The notes under the pieces are model-generated. The model had not been told where the DNA came from and made no database searches. It worked only from the letters and a program-made list of their open reading frames with translations. The position numbers and the translations under genes were made by a program. Source: Duganella aceris (lineage in GTDB: Bacteria > Pseudomonadota > Gammaproteobacteria > Burkholderiales > Burkholderiaceae_D). From it: a stretch of DNA of 64,000 bases. Location: assembly GCF_011090165.1 (NCBI RefSeq), contig NZ_JAADJT010000006.1, positions 1 through 64,000 on the forward strand, given 5' to 3'. Below, in pieces: positions 25,026 through 37,141 of this stretch; positions within the stretch are counted from its first letter, which is position 1; the number at the start of each line of letters is the position of its first letter.

Positions 25026-25901
25026 TCAGTTTTTCAGCCGCCGCGCGTACATGTCGCGGATGCAGTCGGCCATCGCCAGCACCGCCGGCGCGGCCTCCGG
25101 CGCGGCGTGCAGCGCGATGGCGAACGGCGGCAGCGCCGGCAGGCCGGACGCCGGGCCGAGGATGTCGAAGGTGGACGGCACGGTCGAGGCCAGCCAGGCG
25201 CTGACGGCCAAATCGGCCTGCACGGTGGTGGCGGTGGCCTCCATGCCGGCGTAGTCGGTCACCGAGCGCGCGGCGATGCCGGCGCCGTCCAGCGCCAGGT
25301 CCACCGGCTGGCGGAACACGCAGGTGGCCGAGACCAGGCACACCGGCAACGGCCGCCGCGCCCAGGCTTGCCCGCCGGCCGCGCCGACCCACACCGGTTG
25401 CTCCAGCGACAGGCGTTCGCCGCCGTCATCGGCCGCCGGTTGCTCGATCAGGGCCAGGTCGACCTTGCCGCCGTCGTAGGCTTGGCGCAACTCGTGCGAC
25501 GATCCCGGCACCAGCGTCACGTCGACATGCGGATGGCGGCGCGCATAGTCGTGCAGCAGCGGCGGCAGGTGGGTGCCGATCAGGTCGTGCGGAACGCCCA
25601 GCCGCACGGCGGGCCGGGCCGCAGCTGCCGGCACCGGCGCCGGCAGCGCGGACAGGATGTCGTCGTTCAGCGCCACCAGCTTGCGCGCCTTGGCCAGCAG
25701 CCGCTCGCCGGCGCCGGTCAGTCCCGCGCCGCGCTGGTTGCGCTCCAGCAGCGGGCCGCCGAACAGCTGTTCCAGCCGCTTGATGCGTTGGCTGATGGCG
25801 CCCTGGGTCATGTGCAGGCGGCCGGCGGCGGCGGTCATGCTGCCGCAGTCGGCCACCTGGATCAGGGTGCGCAGCAATCCGATATCGAGGTTTCGCGGCA
25901 T
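25026..25901 (-). CDS. LysR-family transcriptional regulator
   Basis: A 291-residue LysR protein with an N-terminal helix-turn-helix (SMTAAAGRLHMTQGAISQRIKRLE region, about 15-40) and a substrate-binding domain. It is divergent from the M61 peptidase-like gene, 105 nt away, which is its most likely target. No ligand can be inferred. Confidence 0.87.
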   Translation of the reverse strand: MPRNLDIGLLRTLIQVADCGSMTAAAGRLHMTQGAISQRIKRLEQLFGGPLLERNQRGAGLTGAGERLLAKARKLVALNDDILSALPAPVPAAAARPAVRLGVPHDLIGTHLPPLLHDYARRHPHVDVTLVPGSSHELRQAYDGGKVDLALIEQPAADDGGERLSLEQPVWVGAAGGQAWARRPLPVCLVSATCVFRQPVDLALDGAGIAARSVTDYAGMEATATTVQADLAVSAWLASTVPSTFDILGPASGLPALPPFAIALHAAPEAAPAVLAMADCIRDMYARRLKN

Positions 25902-26006
25902 GGCGGGTATTAGCGTTGTTAATGGTAGGCATTATACCTATTCGCTATGCGACGCCGTCCGGCGCGCCTAAGCTGGCCGTACCCTCATTCCGGAAAGCAG
26001 GATCGC

Positions 26007-27821
26007 ATGACATCGTTTCTCTCCCTGGCGCTGGCCGCCGTGCTAGCGCCGATCACGCTGTCGGTCGATTTGCGCGACGCCCCTCGCAAGCTGTACCACG
26101 CGACCGAAATCATCCCGGTCCAGGCCGGACCGCTGACGCTGGCCTATCCGAAATGGCTGCCGAGCGAGCACGCGCCGGGCCCGATCGCCAACCAGGCCGG
26201 CCTGTTCATCAGCAGTCACGGCGGCGCCGAGCAAAGCATACGCTGGACCCGCGACCCGCTCGATCCCTATCTGTATCACCTGACGGTGCCGCCAGGCGTC
26301 AGCGCGCTGCGCGTGCGCTCCGATTTCATCACCAGCGACAGCGGCGGCAGCCGTGGCGGCGCCGCCGGCGACGAGCTGGCCGCGCTGAGCTGGAACACCA
26401 TGCTGCTGTATCCCTACGCCGGCGCGCAAACCCGGGTCGGCGACATCATGGTCACGCCCAGCGTGACGCTGCCGGACGGCTGGCGCCACGTCACCTCGCT
26501 GCAAGCCGAGGGCGCTTCCTTCAAGACCGTTTCGCTGGAACAGCTGGTCGACTCGCCGCTGATCGCCGGACGGCATTTCCGCGAGATCGCCATCGCGCCG
26601 CGCCACTACCTCGACATGGTGGCCGACAGTCCGGAGCAGTTGCTGGTCGGCGACGCGCAGGTCGCGCAGCTGGCCGCCCTGGTCGCGCAATCCGGCCATC
26701 TGTTCCGCAGCCGCCACTACGGCGACTTCCGCTTCCTGATGACCCTGTCGGACCAGGTGAGCGGCGCCGCGGTCGATCATCACCAGTCGCTGGACAACCG
26801 GCGGCCGGGGCGCTTCATGGTCGATCCGACGATGCGCATCGCCTACGGCGGCTTCCTGCCGCACGATTTCGTCCACAGCTGGAACGGCAAGTACCGGCGC
26901 CCGGCCGGAGTCGCCACGCCCAACTTCCAGGCGCCGATCGACACCGGCGGGCTGTGGGTCTACGAAGGCTTGACCGATTACCTGGGCGGCGTGCTGACCG
27001 CGCGCGCCGGCATCTGGACCCCGGAACACTACCTCGGCGCGCTGGCCGAGACGGCGGCCCGCTACAGCCACCGCCCGGGCCGCGCCTGGCGCGACCTGCA
27101 GGACACGGCCAGCATGGCGATGACCTTGTGGGAGCAGGGCGGCGGCGCCTACGGCAGTTTGCGCCGCGACGGCTTCGATTTCTACGGCGAGGGCGGGCTG
27201 GTCTGGCTGGACGTCGACATCACCATCCGCCAGCGCAGCGGCGGCCGGAAGTCGCTGGACGACTTCGTCGCGCTGTTTCACGGCGCCGGCGGCGACACGC
27301 CGCCCAAGGTGCTGCCATATCAATTCGCCGACCTGGTGGCGGCGCTGAACGCGGTGCAGCCCCACGACTGGGCCGGCTTCCTGAACGCCCGGCTGCACGC
27401 GCTCGGCCCCGACGCGCCGCTGGGCGGCTTGAGCGGCGGCGGCTACCGGCTGGTCTACCGCGACACGCCGAACGCGCTGGCGCTGCACAGCGGCGCCTCC
27501 GGCCTGCTGTATTCGGTCGCGATGGAGGTCGGCGCCGGCGGCATCGTCGCCGACGTGCTGGAAGACGGTCCGGCGCGCCAAGCCGGCCTGGCGCCGGGCA
27601 TGAAGCTGGACGCGGTCAACGGCCGGCCGTATTCGACCGCGCTGCTGCGCCAGGCGATCCGCGAGGCCGCATCCGACGCCAAACCGATCGCGCTCACGGT
27701 GTCTGGCCGCCCCGGCCCGCTGCTGCTGGACTACCACGGCGGCGAACGCTTCCCGGCGCTGGAGCGCATCCCCGGCACGCCGGACCTGCTCGCCGCCATC
27801 ATCCAGCCGCGCACGCGATAA
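26007..27821 (+). CDS. M61-family metallopeptidase-like protein with PDZ domain
   Basis: A 604-residue secreted protein. The start at 26007 gives a clear signal peptide (about 1-19) and has AGGA upstream. An N-terminal beta domain, a thermolysin-like domain and a C-terminal PDZ domain (about 490-590) match the M61 glycyl aminopeptidase layout. The zinc motif reads HDFVH (H286-D287-H290), with aspartate where HExxH enzymes have the catalytic glutamate. The third ligand region YEGLTDYLGG is intact. Activity may be reduced or changed. Control by the divergent LysR gene is plausible. Confidence 0.83.
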   Translation: MTSFLSLALAAVLAPITLSVDLRDAPRKLYHATEIIPVQAGPLTLAYPKWLPSEHAPGPIANQAGLFISSHGGAEQSIRWTRDPLDPYLYHLTVPPGVSALRVRSDFITSDSGGSRGGAAGDELAALSWNTMLLYPYAGAQTRVGDIMVTPSVTLPDGWRHVTSLQAEGASFKTVSLEQLVDSPLIAGRHFREIAIAPRHYLDMVADSPEQLLVGDAQVAQLAALVAQSGHLFRSRHYGDFRFLMTLSDQVSGAAVDHHQSLDNRRPGRFMVDPTMRIAYGGFLPHDFVHSWNGKYRRPAGVATPNFQAPIDTGGLWVYEGLTDYLGGVLTARAGIWTPEHYLGALAETAARYSHRPGRAWRDLQDTASMAMTLWEQGGGAYGSLRRDGFDFYGEGGLVWLDVDITIRQRSGGRKSLDDFVALFHGAGGDTPPKVLPYQFADLVAALNAVQPHDWAGFLNARLHALGPDAPLGGLSGGGYRLVYRDTPNALALHSGASGLLYSVAMEVGAGGIVADVLEDGPARQAGLAPGMKLDAVNGRPYSTALLRQAIREAASDAKPIALTVSGRPGPLLLDYHGGERFPALERIPGTPDLLAAIIQPRTR

Positions 27822-27854
27822 AAAAAAGCCCTGCGGGCCGAAGCGCGCAGGGCT
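27820..27854 (-). terminator. Terminator of the acnA transcript
   Basis: A 9-bp stem (AGCCCTGCG/CGCAGGGCT) followed on the minus strand by eight T residues lies 21 nt beyond the acnA stop codon. Confidence 0.88.
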
Positions 27855-27874
27855 CTACGATGGTGCTTAAGGTA

Positions 27875-30583
<2,709 letters not shown>

Positions 30584-30678
30584 GACCTCTCCTTCAGTGG
30601 GTATCGTCTATTATTGAAATGAAACCGTGATGCATAAGCGCCCATGGCGGCACGCCAGTTTTGGAACTGTGAAAACTG

Positions 30679-31197
30679 TTACTGAATGCTGATCTTGGCG
30701 CTGGACGGCTCGTTCTCTTTGGTGGCGACCGGTTTGAGCTGCTCGGCGTTGCGGCATTCGTTGGCCAGCTGGCGGTTCAGCTTGGAGTCGAGCAGCATGC
30801 CCTTGGCCGGGATGCCGATCCAGATCAGGCCGTACAATTTGTTCTCGAAGCGCTTGGCGCCGGTGGTGGTGCCGACCCGGGTCAGGCGGTGCAGCCGCTT
30901 CTTCCAGCGCAGGGCGATGTGCGACTCGTCGTTGTCGTTCTGGTAGATGGTGATCTTGTTGCCCAGTTCGCAGTCGAATTCGACCACGCTGGTGTCGGTG
31001 ACGACCGGTTCGTCGGCTTCCTCGTCGGGCGCCTTCGGTTCGACCGGCGGCGCGACCACGGCCTTGGCTTTCGGTTTGGCGGCGGCCTTCTTGACGGTTT
31101 TCTTGGCCGGGGTATCGGTTTGCGCCTGGGCGGCGGTGGCCACGGTCAGCGTGGCGAACGCCAGGCTGCAGGCCATGAATAATTTGGAGATGGACAT
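30679..31197 (-). CDS. Small secreted protein, MliC/lysozyme-inhibitor-like
   Basis: A 172-residue protein with a signal peptide (about 1-26) and a Lys/Ala/Pro-rich linker. A compact C-terminal domain has two cysteines, in an FDCELG-like strand and an NECRN-like end. The pattern, with a TTGAKRFEN segment between them, recalls MliC/PliC c-type lysozyme inhibitors, but the match is distant. Its ATG overlaps the stop of the HpcH/HpaI gene by one base (TGATG), so it is translationally coupled to a TCA-cluster gene. Its role there is unexplained. Confidence 0.6.
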   Translation of the reverse strand: MSISKLFMACSLAFATLTVATAAQAQTDTPAKKTVKKAAAKPKAKAVVAPPVEPKAPDEEADEPVVTDTSVVEFDCELGNKITIYQNDNDESHIALRWKKRLHRLTRVGTTTGAKRFENKLYGLIWIGIPAKGMLLDSKLNRQLANECRNAEQLKPVATKENEPSSAKISIQ

Positions 31198-32201
31198 CAG
31201 TTTGTTTCCTGTGGCAATTCGGTGGAGCTGGCGTTGAACAGCGGAGCCACGGATTCGGGCAAGCTCAGCCCGGCCAGTTTGGCGCGCTGTAGAACGGTCC
31301 AATAATATCGGTAGCTGGCGCGGTCGTGCAAGCGGCCGTTCTGGGCGATCGGGCCCCATTGAACGGCGGCCGCCTCGTGCAGGATGGCGGCGGCTTCGCT
31401 GACCTCGGACAGGCGCGGCGTGAAGGTCTTGATGATCGGCTTGATCTGGTTCGGATGGATGCTCCACATGCGCGTGTAGCCGAATTCGGCGGCGGCGCGC
31501 TGGGCATCGTTGGCGGCGACCGCCGTATCCTTGATTTCGGTGGTGACGTTATGCGACGGCACCTTGCCGTGGGCGTGGCAGGCGGCCGCGATCTCCAGCT
31601 TGGCGCGCACCACCAGCGGATGGGTGAACTGGCCCGGGGTGCGCATCGCCGCGCCGGGAATGGCGCCGTAGTGGGCCGAGACGAAATCCATGATGCCGAA
31701 CGACAGGCACTGCACCTGCGGCAGCGCGGCGATGGCGTAGGCTTCGCGCAGCGCGCCGTGGGTTTCGATCAGCACGTGCACCGGCAGGTCGGCGCGGCCG
31801 GCCTTGGCGGCATGGCTTTCGATCAGCGCGATGGCGCGCGCCACCTCGGCCGCGCCGTGCACCTTGGGCAGCACGATGTAGGCCAGGCGCTTGGCGGCGG
31901 CGCAGATGATCTCGACGTCCTGCGCGAAGAACGGGCTGTCGATATCGTGCACGCGGGCGCCGATGCGGTTGAACTTGTTGTCGTCGGAGTCGACCAGCGA
32001 CGCGACCAGGCGCGCGTGCGCCTGCTCGTTGCCGGCGCTGGCGCCGTCTTCGCAATCGAGGGTGATGTCGAACAGCGGGCCAAGTTCTTGTTGCAGGGCG
32101 ATCGATTTCCGCATCAGCTTTTCGGAGCCGGCGTAGTGGTCGCAAGCCGGCAACAGCAGTGGCTGGCGATTACCCTGGAATAAAACCTCGGATGGATGCA
32201 T
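31197..32201 (-). CDS. HpcH/HpaI aldolase/citrate lyase family protein
   Basis: A 334-residue TIM-barrel lyase of the citrate-lyase beta/malyl-CoA lyase group. The DCEDG metal-site motif is near residue 50, LPKVH near 115 and the HPNQI block near the C-terminus. The start at 32201 removes an unlikely 29-residue extension. It lies between mdh and acnA, as in many Burkholderiales. Reaction unknown; relatives cleave or form C-C bonds of CoA thioesters such as malyl- or citramalyl-CoA. Confidence 0.82.
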   Translation of the reverse strand: MHPSEVLFQGNRQPLLLPACDHYAGSEKLMRKSIALQQELGPLFDITLDCEDGASAGNEQAHARLVASLVDSDDNKFNRIGARVHDIDSPFFAQDVEIICAAAKRLAYIVLPKVHGAAEVARAIALIESHAAKAGRADLPVHVLIETHGALREAYAIAALPQVQCLSFGIMDFVSAHYGAIPGAAMRTPGQFTHPLVVRAKLEIAAACHAHGKVPSHNVTTEIKDTAVAANDAQRAAAEFGYTRMWSIHPNQIKPIIKTFTPRLSEVSEAAAILHEAAAVQWGPIAQNGRLHDRASYRYYWTVLQRAKLAGLSLPESVAPLFNASSTELPQETN

Positions 32202-32228
32202 GCGTGAGTGGTCGGGGGGAGAAACGAC

Positions 32229-32255
32229 CGCCGCGCTGCTCTCGGCAGCGCGGCG
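32229..32255 (-). promoter_or_regulatory. Hairpin between mdh and the HpcH/HpaI gene
   Basis: An 11-bp perfect GC-rich stem with a 5-nt loop lies about 50 nt after mdh and 27 nt before the next start. No T-run follows, so it more likely stabilises or processes the transcript than ends it. Confidence 0.5.
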
Positions 32256-32303
32256 GGTGCGGCGGATCGGTGGTTTAACCGGTTCCACTGAGGGACGAAG
32301 CGA

Positions 32304-33293
32304 TTACGGCAGCAGGTGCTTGACGCCTTCGCGCTCTTCGGTCAGCTCTTTCAGGGTCAGGTTGATGCGCTCTTGCGAGAACGCGTCGATTTCCAGACCT
32401 TGAACGATGGTGTATTCGCCGTTCTCGGTGGTGACCGGGAAACCGAACATGGTGCCTTCAGGAATGCCGTACGAACCGTCCGATGGCACGCCCATGGTGG
32501 TCCACTTGCCGGCGGTGCCCAGCATCCAGTCGTGGACGTGGTCGATGGCGGCGTTGGCGGCCGACGCGGCCGACGACAGGCCGCGCGCTTCGATGATGGC
32601 GGCGCCGCGCTTGCCGACGGTCGGCAGGAACACGTTGGCGTTCCATTCCTGGTCGTTGATCAGGTCCTTGACGGCCTTGCCGCCGACGGTGGCGAAACGG
32701 TAGTCGGCGTACATGGTCGGCGAGTGGTTGCCCCACACGGTCAGCTTCTCGATGTCTTTCACGGCGGTGCCGGTCTTGGCGGCCACTTGCGACAGCGCGC
32801 GGTTGTGGTCCAGGCGCAGCATGGCGGTGAAGTTCTTGGCCGGCAGCGACGGCGCCGATTTCATCGCGATGTAGGCGTTGGTGTTGGCAGGGTTGCCGAC
32901 CACCAGCACTTTGACGTTGCGCGATGCGACCGCATCCAGCGCCTTGCCTTGTACGGTGAAGATCTGCGCGTTGGCTTCCAGCAGGTCTTTGCGTTCCATG
33001 CCCGGGCCGCGTGGACGGGCGCCGACCAGCACGGCGACATCGACATCCTTGAACGCGGTCAGCGGGTCGGAGTGGGCGGTCATCTCGGTCAGCAGCGGGA
33101 ACGCGCAATCGTCGATTTCCATCATCACGCCCTTCAGGGCTTTCTGTGCTTTTTCGTCAGCGATTTCCAGCAGTTGCAGGATGACCGGTTGGTCTTTGCC
33201 GAGCATGTCGCCGTTGGCGATGCGGAACAGCAGTGCGTAACCGATTTGACCGGCGGCGCCGGTGACAGCAACACGCATTGGGGTTTTAGCCAT
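32304..33293 (-). CDS. mdh: Malate dehydrogenase
   Basis: A 329-residue NAD-dependent malate dehydrogenase that oxidises malate to oxaloacetate. The dinucleotide motif [12 protein letters not shown] is at residues 11-22. The substrate loop [16 protein letters not shown] and the catalytic [11 protein letters not shown] histidine block are intact. GGAG precedes the ATG. It is the first gene of the leftward TCA operon, with a sigma-70 promoter about 120 nt upstream. Confidence 0.97.
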   Translation of the reverse strand: MAKTPMRVAVTGAAGQIGYALLFRIANGDMLGKDQPVILQLLEIADEKAQKALKGVMMEIDDCAFPLLTEMTAHSDPLTAFKDVDVAVLVGARPRGPGMERKDLLEANAQIFTVQGKALDAVASRNVKVLVVGNPANTNAYIAMKSAPSLPAKNFTAMLRLDHNRALSQVAAKTGTAVKDIEKLTVWGNHSPTMYADYRFATVGGKAVKDLINDQEWNANVFLPTVGKRGAAIIEARGLSSAASAANAAIDHVHDWMLGTAGKWTTMGVPSDGSYGIPEGTMFGFPVTTENGEYTIVQGLEIDAFSQERINLTLKELTEEREGVKHLLP

Positions 33294-33414
33294 GATGAAT
33301 CTCCAAAGTGGGAAGTGAAACGTTCTTGAAGCTGGGACCGGTGCCGGTCCGGGAAACCGTAATCATACTGCAAAATGGACGCTTATAATCTTCTCTGAAA
33401 GCGTCTCGCCGGGG

Positions 33415-33443
33415 AGTGTAGGCGCGTCCCGGCCATATGTCAA
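33415..33443 (-). promoter_or_regulatory. Promoter of the mdh-acnA operon
   Basis: On the minus strand TTGACA (33443-33438) and TACACT (33420-33415) are separated by exactly 17 bp. Transcription would start near 33408, leaving a leader of about 115 nt before mdh. Confidence 0.7.
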
Positions 33444-33453
33444 TCCTATCTTA

Positions 33454-33469
33454 TGTCTTATATAAGACA
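33454..33469. promoter_or_regulatory. Perfect 16-bp palindrome, likely GntR operator
   Basis: TGTCTTATATAAGACA is fully self-complementary and is flanked by a further CTTA...ATAAG match. It lies just upstream of the mdh -35 box and 60 nt before gntR. The GTCTTATATAAGAC form is typical of GntR-family sites, so it probably binds the adjacent regulator and controls both arms. Confidence 0.7.
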
Positions 33470-33528
33470 GATAAGTTATGCGGGTTTTTGCTGGACGGCG
33501 CAGCGCTTTTGTGGTGAAATCTCGCCCT

Positions 33529-34338
33529 ATGAATCCCCTCCCGCCCAATCCGACCAGCAGCGCCGCCGCCAACGCGGGCGGCGCCGCCGTCGGCGCCGGG
33601 CAGGCGGGGGCGTCCGGCGCGTCGCCGACCTTCTCCCCACTGTATCAGCAAATCAAGGCGCTGATCACGCAGAGCCTGCAAACGGGAGAGTGGAAACCGG
33701 GCGAACTGATCCCCAGCGAGGTCGAGCTGGCCAACCGCTTCAAAGTCAGCCAGGGCACGGTGCGCAAGGCGATCGACGAACTGGCCGCCGAGAATCTGGT
33801 GATGCGCAAGCAGGGCAAGGGCACCTTCGTGTCGACCCATCATGAAGCGCGCGCCCACTTCCGCTTCCTGCGCCTGATGCCCGACGAGGGCGTGCCGCAC
33901 TACCCTGAAAGCAAGTTCATCGAAGTCAAGCGCATGCGCGCGCCGGCCGACGTGGCGCGCCTGCTCGACCTCAAGTCCGGCGACGCCGTCATCTTCATCA
34001 AGCGGGTGCAGTCGTTCGACGGCGTGCCGACCATCGTCGAAGAGCTCTGGCTGCCGGGTATGACTTTCAAGGGATTGACCGCCGAGCGCCTGGAGGAATA
34101 CAAAGGACCGATGTACGGTTTGTTCGAGTCCGAATTCGGCACGCGCATGATCCGCGCCACCGAGAAGATCCGCGCCGTCTGCGCCGCCGAAGAAGACGCC
34201 GCGCTGCTGCGCGTCGCCGTCGCCACGCCGCTGCTGGCGTCGGAGCGGGTGTCGTTCACGTACGGCGACAAGCCGGTCGAGCTGCGCCGCGGCCTGTACT
34301 CGACCGAGCACCATCATTATCACAATGAGCTGAACTGA
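33529..34338 (+). CDS. GntR-family regulator with UTRA domain (TCA cluster)
   Basis: A 269-residue regulator. A low-complexity Ala/Gly-rich leader (about 1-38) precedes the winged helix (about 40-105, with SEVELANRFKVSQGTVRKAIDEL) and a UTRA ligand-binding domain (about 115-265). The start at 33529 is preferred over 33478, which lies just beside the operator. It sits between the mdh-acnA and sdh-gltA arms, so it likely adjusts TCA-cycle expression to a metabolite. Autoregulation through the palindrome at 33454 is likely. Confidence 0.85.
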   Translation: MNPLPPNPTSSAAANAGGAAVGAGQAGASGASPTFSPLYQQIKALITQSLQTGEWKPGELIPSEVELANRFKVSQGTVRKAIDELAAENLVMRKQGKGTFVSTHHEARAHFRFLRLMPDEGVPHYPESKFIEVKRMRAPADVARLLDLKSGDAVIFIKRVQSFDGVPTIVEELWLPGMTFKGLTAERLEEYKGPMYGLFESEFGTRMIRATEKIRAVCAAEEDAALLRVAVATPLLASERVSFTYGDKPVELRRGLYSTEHHHYHNELN

Positions 34339-34557
34339 GTGAGTTGAATTGAAGGAGACCAGCGTTAACAAGGCGTGTGTCACACGCCGGTAGTATTGTT
34401 GCGCTGATAATACGTTGAGCTGCGGAAAGTAGCCAAACCCTGGTGTTCCAAAACACTATTTTTGTTCTATGTAACAATAGATATTGGTGGTGCATGCGAA
34501 ATCGGCGAAAATCGCATTCTTTACCAAATTTTTGTTTAAGCCTGAGGAGGTCTTGTT
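34339..34557. promoter_or_regulatory. Leader region of the sdh operon
   Basis: This 219-bp gap is AT-rich towards sdhC. It contains a 17-bp near-perfect palindrome at 34372-34388 (GGCGTGTG, T, CACACGCC) with no T-run after it. It also has smaller inverted repeats at 34443-34456 (GTGTT...AACAC) and 34462-34477 (TTGTT...AACAA). No convincing -35/-10 pair was found. A strong ribosome-binding site (GAGGAGG) precedes sdhC. Confidence 0.4.
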
Positions 34558-34980
34558 ATGTCAGAAGCCGTAAGGGAAGTCCCTAAAAAAGAACGGCCGG
34601 AGTTCCGTAACATTCATGTTACCGAATTGTCCAACTACCGTATGCCATTGGCGAGTATCGTCTCCATCCTGCACCGCATCAGCGGTTTCCTGATATTCGG
34701 TCTGCTGCCATTCGTGCTGTACCTGCTGCAAGAGAGCTTGCGCTCCGAGATCTCCTTCGCGCACTACCAAGGGTTCATCACCTATCCGCTGGTCAAGCTG
34801 ATCATCCTGGCGCTGGTCTGGGGTTATATGCAGCACTTCTGCGCCGGCGTGCGCCACCTGATCATGGACATGCACATCGGCCTGGACAAAGATTCGGCCC
34901 GTCAATCGTCGGCCGCCGTGCTGGCCGTCAGCCTGACGCTGACCGCGCTGGTCGCCCTGAAACTGTTTGGAGTGTTCTGA
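34558..34980 (+). CDS. sdhC: Succinate dehydrogenase cytochrome b556 subunit
   Basis: A 140-residue membrane anchor of complex II with three transmembrane helices. The SIVSILHRISGFLIFG block near residue 35 and the HFCAGVRHLIMDMHIG block near 95 provide heme and quinone ligands. It is first in the sdhCDAB-sdhE-gltA series and is followed by sdhD after one base. Confidence 0.95.
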   Translation: MSEAVREVPKKERPEFRNIHVTELSNYRMPLASIVSILHRISGFLIFGLLPFVLYLLQESLRSEISFAHYQGFITYPLVKLIILALVWGYMQHFCAGVRHLIMDMHIGLDKDSARQSSAAVLAVSLTLTALVALKLFGVF

Positions 34981-34981
34981 G

Positions 34982-35350
34982 ATGGCTAAGAATAATAACG
35001 TCGGACCCAAGCGCCTGGTCGTCGGCGCCGGCTATGGCATGCGCGACTGGCTGGCCCAGCGCGTCACCGCCGTCATGATGGTGCTGTACACCGCGATTTT
35101 GCTGATCGCCTTCCTGACCGGCCAGAACTTCAGCTATGAAGGCTGGGCCGGCCTGTTCGCCCAGCAGTGGTTCAAGCTGATCACCGTAGTCACCCTGGCC
35201 GGCTTGTTCTATCACGCCTGGGTCGGCATGCGCGACATCTGGATGGACTACGTTAAAGCGGTCGGCCTGCGCCTGACCTTGCAAATGGCCACCATCTTGT
35301 GGCTGGTCGCTTGTGCCGCATGGTCGGTACAGATAATCTGGAGTGTGTAA
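34982..35350 (+). CDS. sdhD: Succinate dehydrogenase membrane anchor subunit
   Basis: A 122-residue anchor with three hydrophobic helices. The [17 protein letters not shown] start and the [17 protein letters not shown] block with the heme-ligand histidine are characteristic. It begins one base after the sdhC stop and ends two bases before the sdhA GTG. Confidence 0.95.
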   Translation: MAKNNNVGPKRLVVGAGYGMRDWLAQRVTAVMMVLYTAILLIAFLTGQNFSYEGWAGLFAQQWFKLITVVTLAGLFYHAWVGMRDIWMDYVKAVGLRLTLQMATILWLVACAAWSVQIIWSV

Positions 35351-35352
35351 TC

Positions 35353-37131
35353 GTGGCAGCTATTAAAACTGGAATTCCTACCCGCCGCTTCGATGCGGTA
35401 ATCGTCGGCGCCGGCGGCTCCGGCATGCGCGCGTCGCTGCAGCTGGCCGAAGCCGGCCTGAATGTCGCGGTGCTGTCGAAAGTGTTCCCGACCCGCTCGC
35501 ACACCGTGGCGGCGCAGGGCGGCATCGGCGCCTCGCTGGGCAACATGGCAGAAGACAACTGGTTCTGGCACATGTTCGACACAGTCAAGGGCGGCGACTA
35601 TCTGGGCGACCAGGACGCGATCGAATTCATGTGCCGCGAAGCACCGAAGGTCGTCTACGAGCTGGAACACTTCGGCATGCCGTTCGACCGCAATCCGGAC
35701 GGCACCATTTATCAGCGTCCGTTCGGCGGCCACACCGCCAACTTCGGTGAGAAAGCCGTGCAGCGCGCCTGCGCCGCGGCCGACCGCACCGGCCACGCGC
35801 TGCTGCACACGCTGTACCAGCGCAACGTCCGCGCCCGCACCCACTTCTTCGTCGAATGGATGGCGCTCGACCTCATCCGCGACGCCGAAGGCGACGTGGT
35901 CGGCGTGGTGGCCCTGGAAATGGAAACCGGCGAAACGATGATCCTGGAAGCGAAGACCACCATCTTCGCCACCGGCGGCGCAGGCCGCATCTTCGCCGCA
36001 TCGACCAACGCCTTCATCAACACCGGCGACGGCATGGGCATGGCGGCGCGCGCCGGCCTGCCGCTGCAGGACATGGAGTTCTGGCAGTTCCACCCGACCG
36101 GCGTGGCCGGCGCGGGCGTGCTGATCACCGAGGGTGTGCGCGGCGAGGGCGGTATCCTGATCAACTCCGAAGGCGAACGTTTCATGGAGCGCTATGCGCC
36201 GACGCTGAAGGATCTGGCGCCGCGCGACTTCGTCTCGCGTTCGATGGACCAGGAGATCAAGGAAGGCCGCGGCTGCGGTCCGAACAAGGATCACGTGATG
36301 CTGGACCTGCGCCACATCGGCGCCGACACCATCGCCAAGCGTCTGCCGTCGATTCTGGAAATCGGCCACAAGTTCGCCAACGTCGACGCGACCAAGGAAC
36401 CGATCCCGGTCGTTCCGACCATCCACTACCAGATGGGCGGCATTCCAACCAACATCCACGGCCAGGTGGTCACGCCTAACGGCGACGGCACGCAGAAGAT
36501 CGTCAACGGTCTGTACGCGATCGGCGAATGCGCCTGCGTCTCGGTGCACGGCGCCAACCGCCTCGGCACCAACTCGCTGCTGGACCTGCTGGTGTTCGGC
36601 CGCGCGGCCGGCAACCACGTGGTCGCGTCGAACCTGAAGCAGAAGGAAAACAAACCGCTGCCGAAGGACGCCGCCGACTACGCGATGGGCCGCCTGAACA
36701 AGCTGGAAACCTCGACCGGTTCGGAAAAAGTGCAGGGCGTCGCCAACGACATCCGCGCCACGATGCAGAAGTACTGCGGCGTGTTCCGCACCGACGAGAT
36801 GCTGACCCAGGGCGCCAAGGAAATCATGGTGCTGGACGAGCGCCGCAAGCACGTTTCGTTCAAGGACAAATCCAAGGTGTTCAACACCGCGCGCGTCGAA
36901 GCGCTGGAGCTGGACAACCTGATCGAAACCGCGAAAGCGACCATCACGTCGGCGGTGGCGCGCAAGGAATCGCGCGGCGCCCACGCCCACAACGATTTCC
37001 CGCACCGCGACGACGACAACTGGATGAAGCATACCCTCTGGTATTCGGAAGGCAACCGCCTCGACTACAAAGCGGTCGTGACCAAGCCGCTGACGGTTGA
37101 TACCTTCAAACCGAAACCACGTACTTTCTAA
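35353..37131 (+). CDS. sdhA: Succinate dehydrogenase flavoprotein subunit
   Basis: A 592-residue FAD subunit that oxidises succinate to fumarate. The GTG start at 35353 fits conserved N-termini. The FAD loop [10 protein letters not shown] and the covalent-FAD histidine in SHTVAAQGG are near the N-terminus. The catalytic SRSMDQEI arginine and the [13 protein letters not shown] block follow. sdhE downstream probably attaches the flavin. Confidence 0.97.
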   Translation: MAAIKTGIPTRRFDAVIVGAGGSGMRASLQLAEAGLNVAVLSKVFPTRSHTVAAQGGIGASLGNMAEDNWFWHMFDTVKGGDYLGDQDAIEFMCREAPKVVYELEHFGMPFDRNPDGTIYQRPFGGHTANFGEKAVQRACAAADRTGHALLHTLYQRNVRARTHFFVEWMALDLIRDAEGDVVGVVALEMETGETMILEAKTTIFATGGAGRIFAASTNAFINTGDGMGMAARAGLPLQDMEFWQFHPTGVAGAGVLITEGVRGEGGILINSEGERFMERYAPTLKDLAPRDFVSRSMDQEIKEGRGCGPNKDHVMLDLRHIGADTIAKRLPSILEIGHKFANVDATKEPIPVVPTIHYQMGGIPTNIHGQVVTPNGDGTQKIVNGLYAIGECACVSVHGANRLGTNSLLDLLVFGRAAGNHVVASNLKQKENKPLPKDAADYAMGRLNKLETSTGSEKVQGVANDIRATMQKYCGVFRTDEMLTQGAKEIMVLDERRKHVSFKDKSKVFNTARVEALELDNLIETAKATITSAVARKESRGAHAHNDFPHRDDDNWMKHTLWYSEGNRLDYKAVVTKPLTVDTFKPKPRTF

Positions 37132-37141
37132 GGCTAAGAAC

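Noticed and set aside
33478..33528. Upstream ATG as the GntR start
   Set aside because: It lies within 9 bases of the operator palindrome, lacks a ribosome-binding site and adds residues unlike the family N-terminus.
34372..34388. 17-bp palindrome after gntR as a terminator
   Set aside because: No T-run follows on either strand; an operator or mRNA hairpin is as likely.
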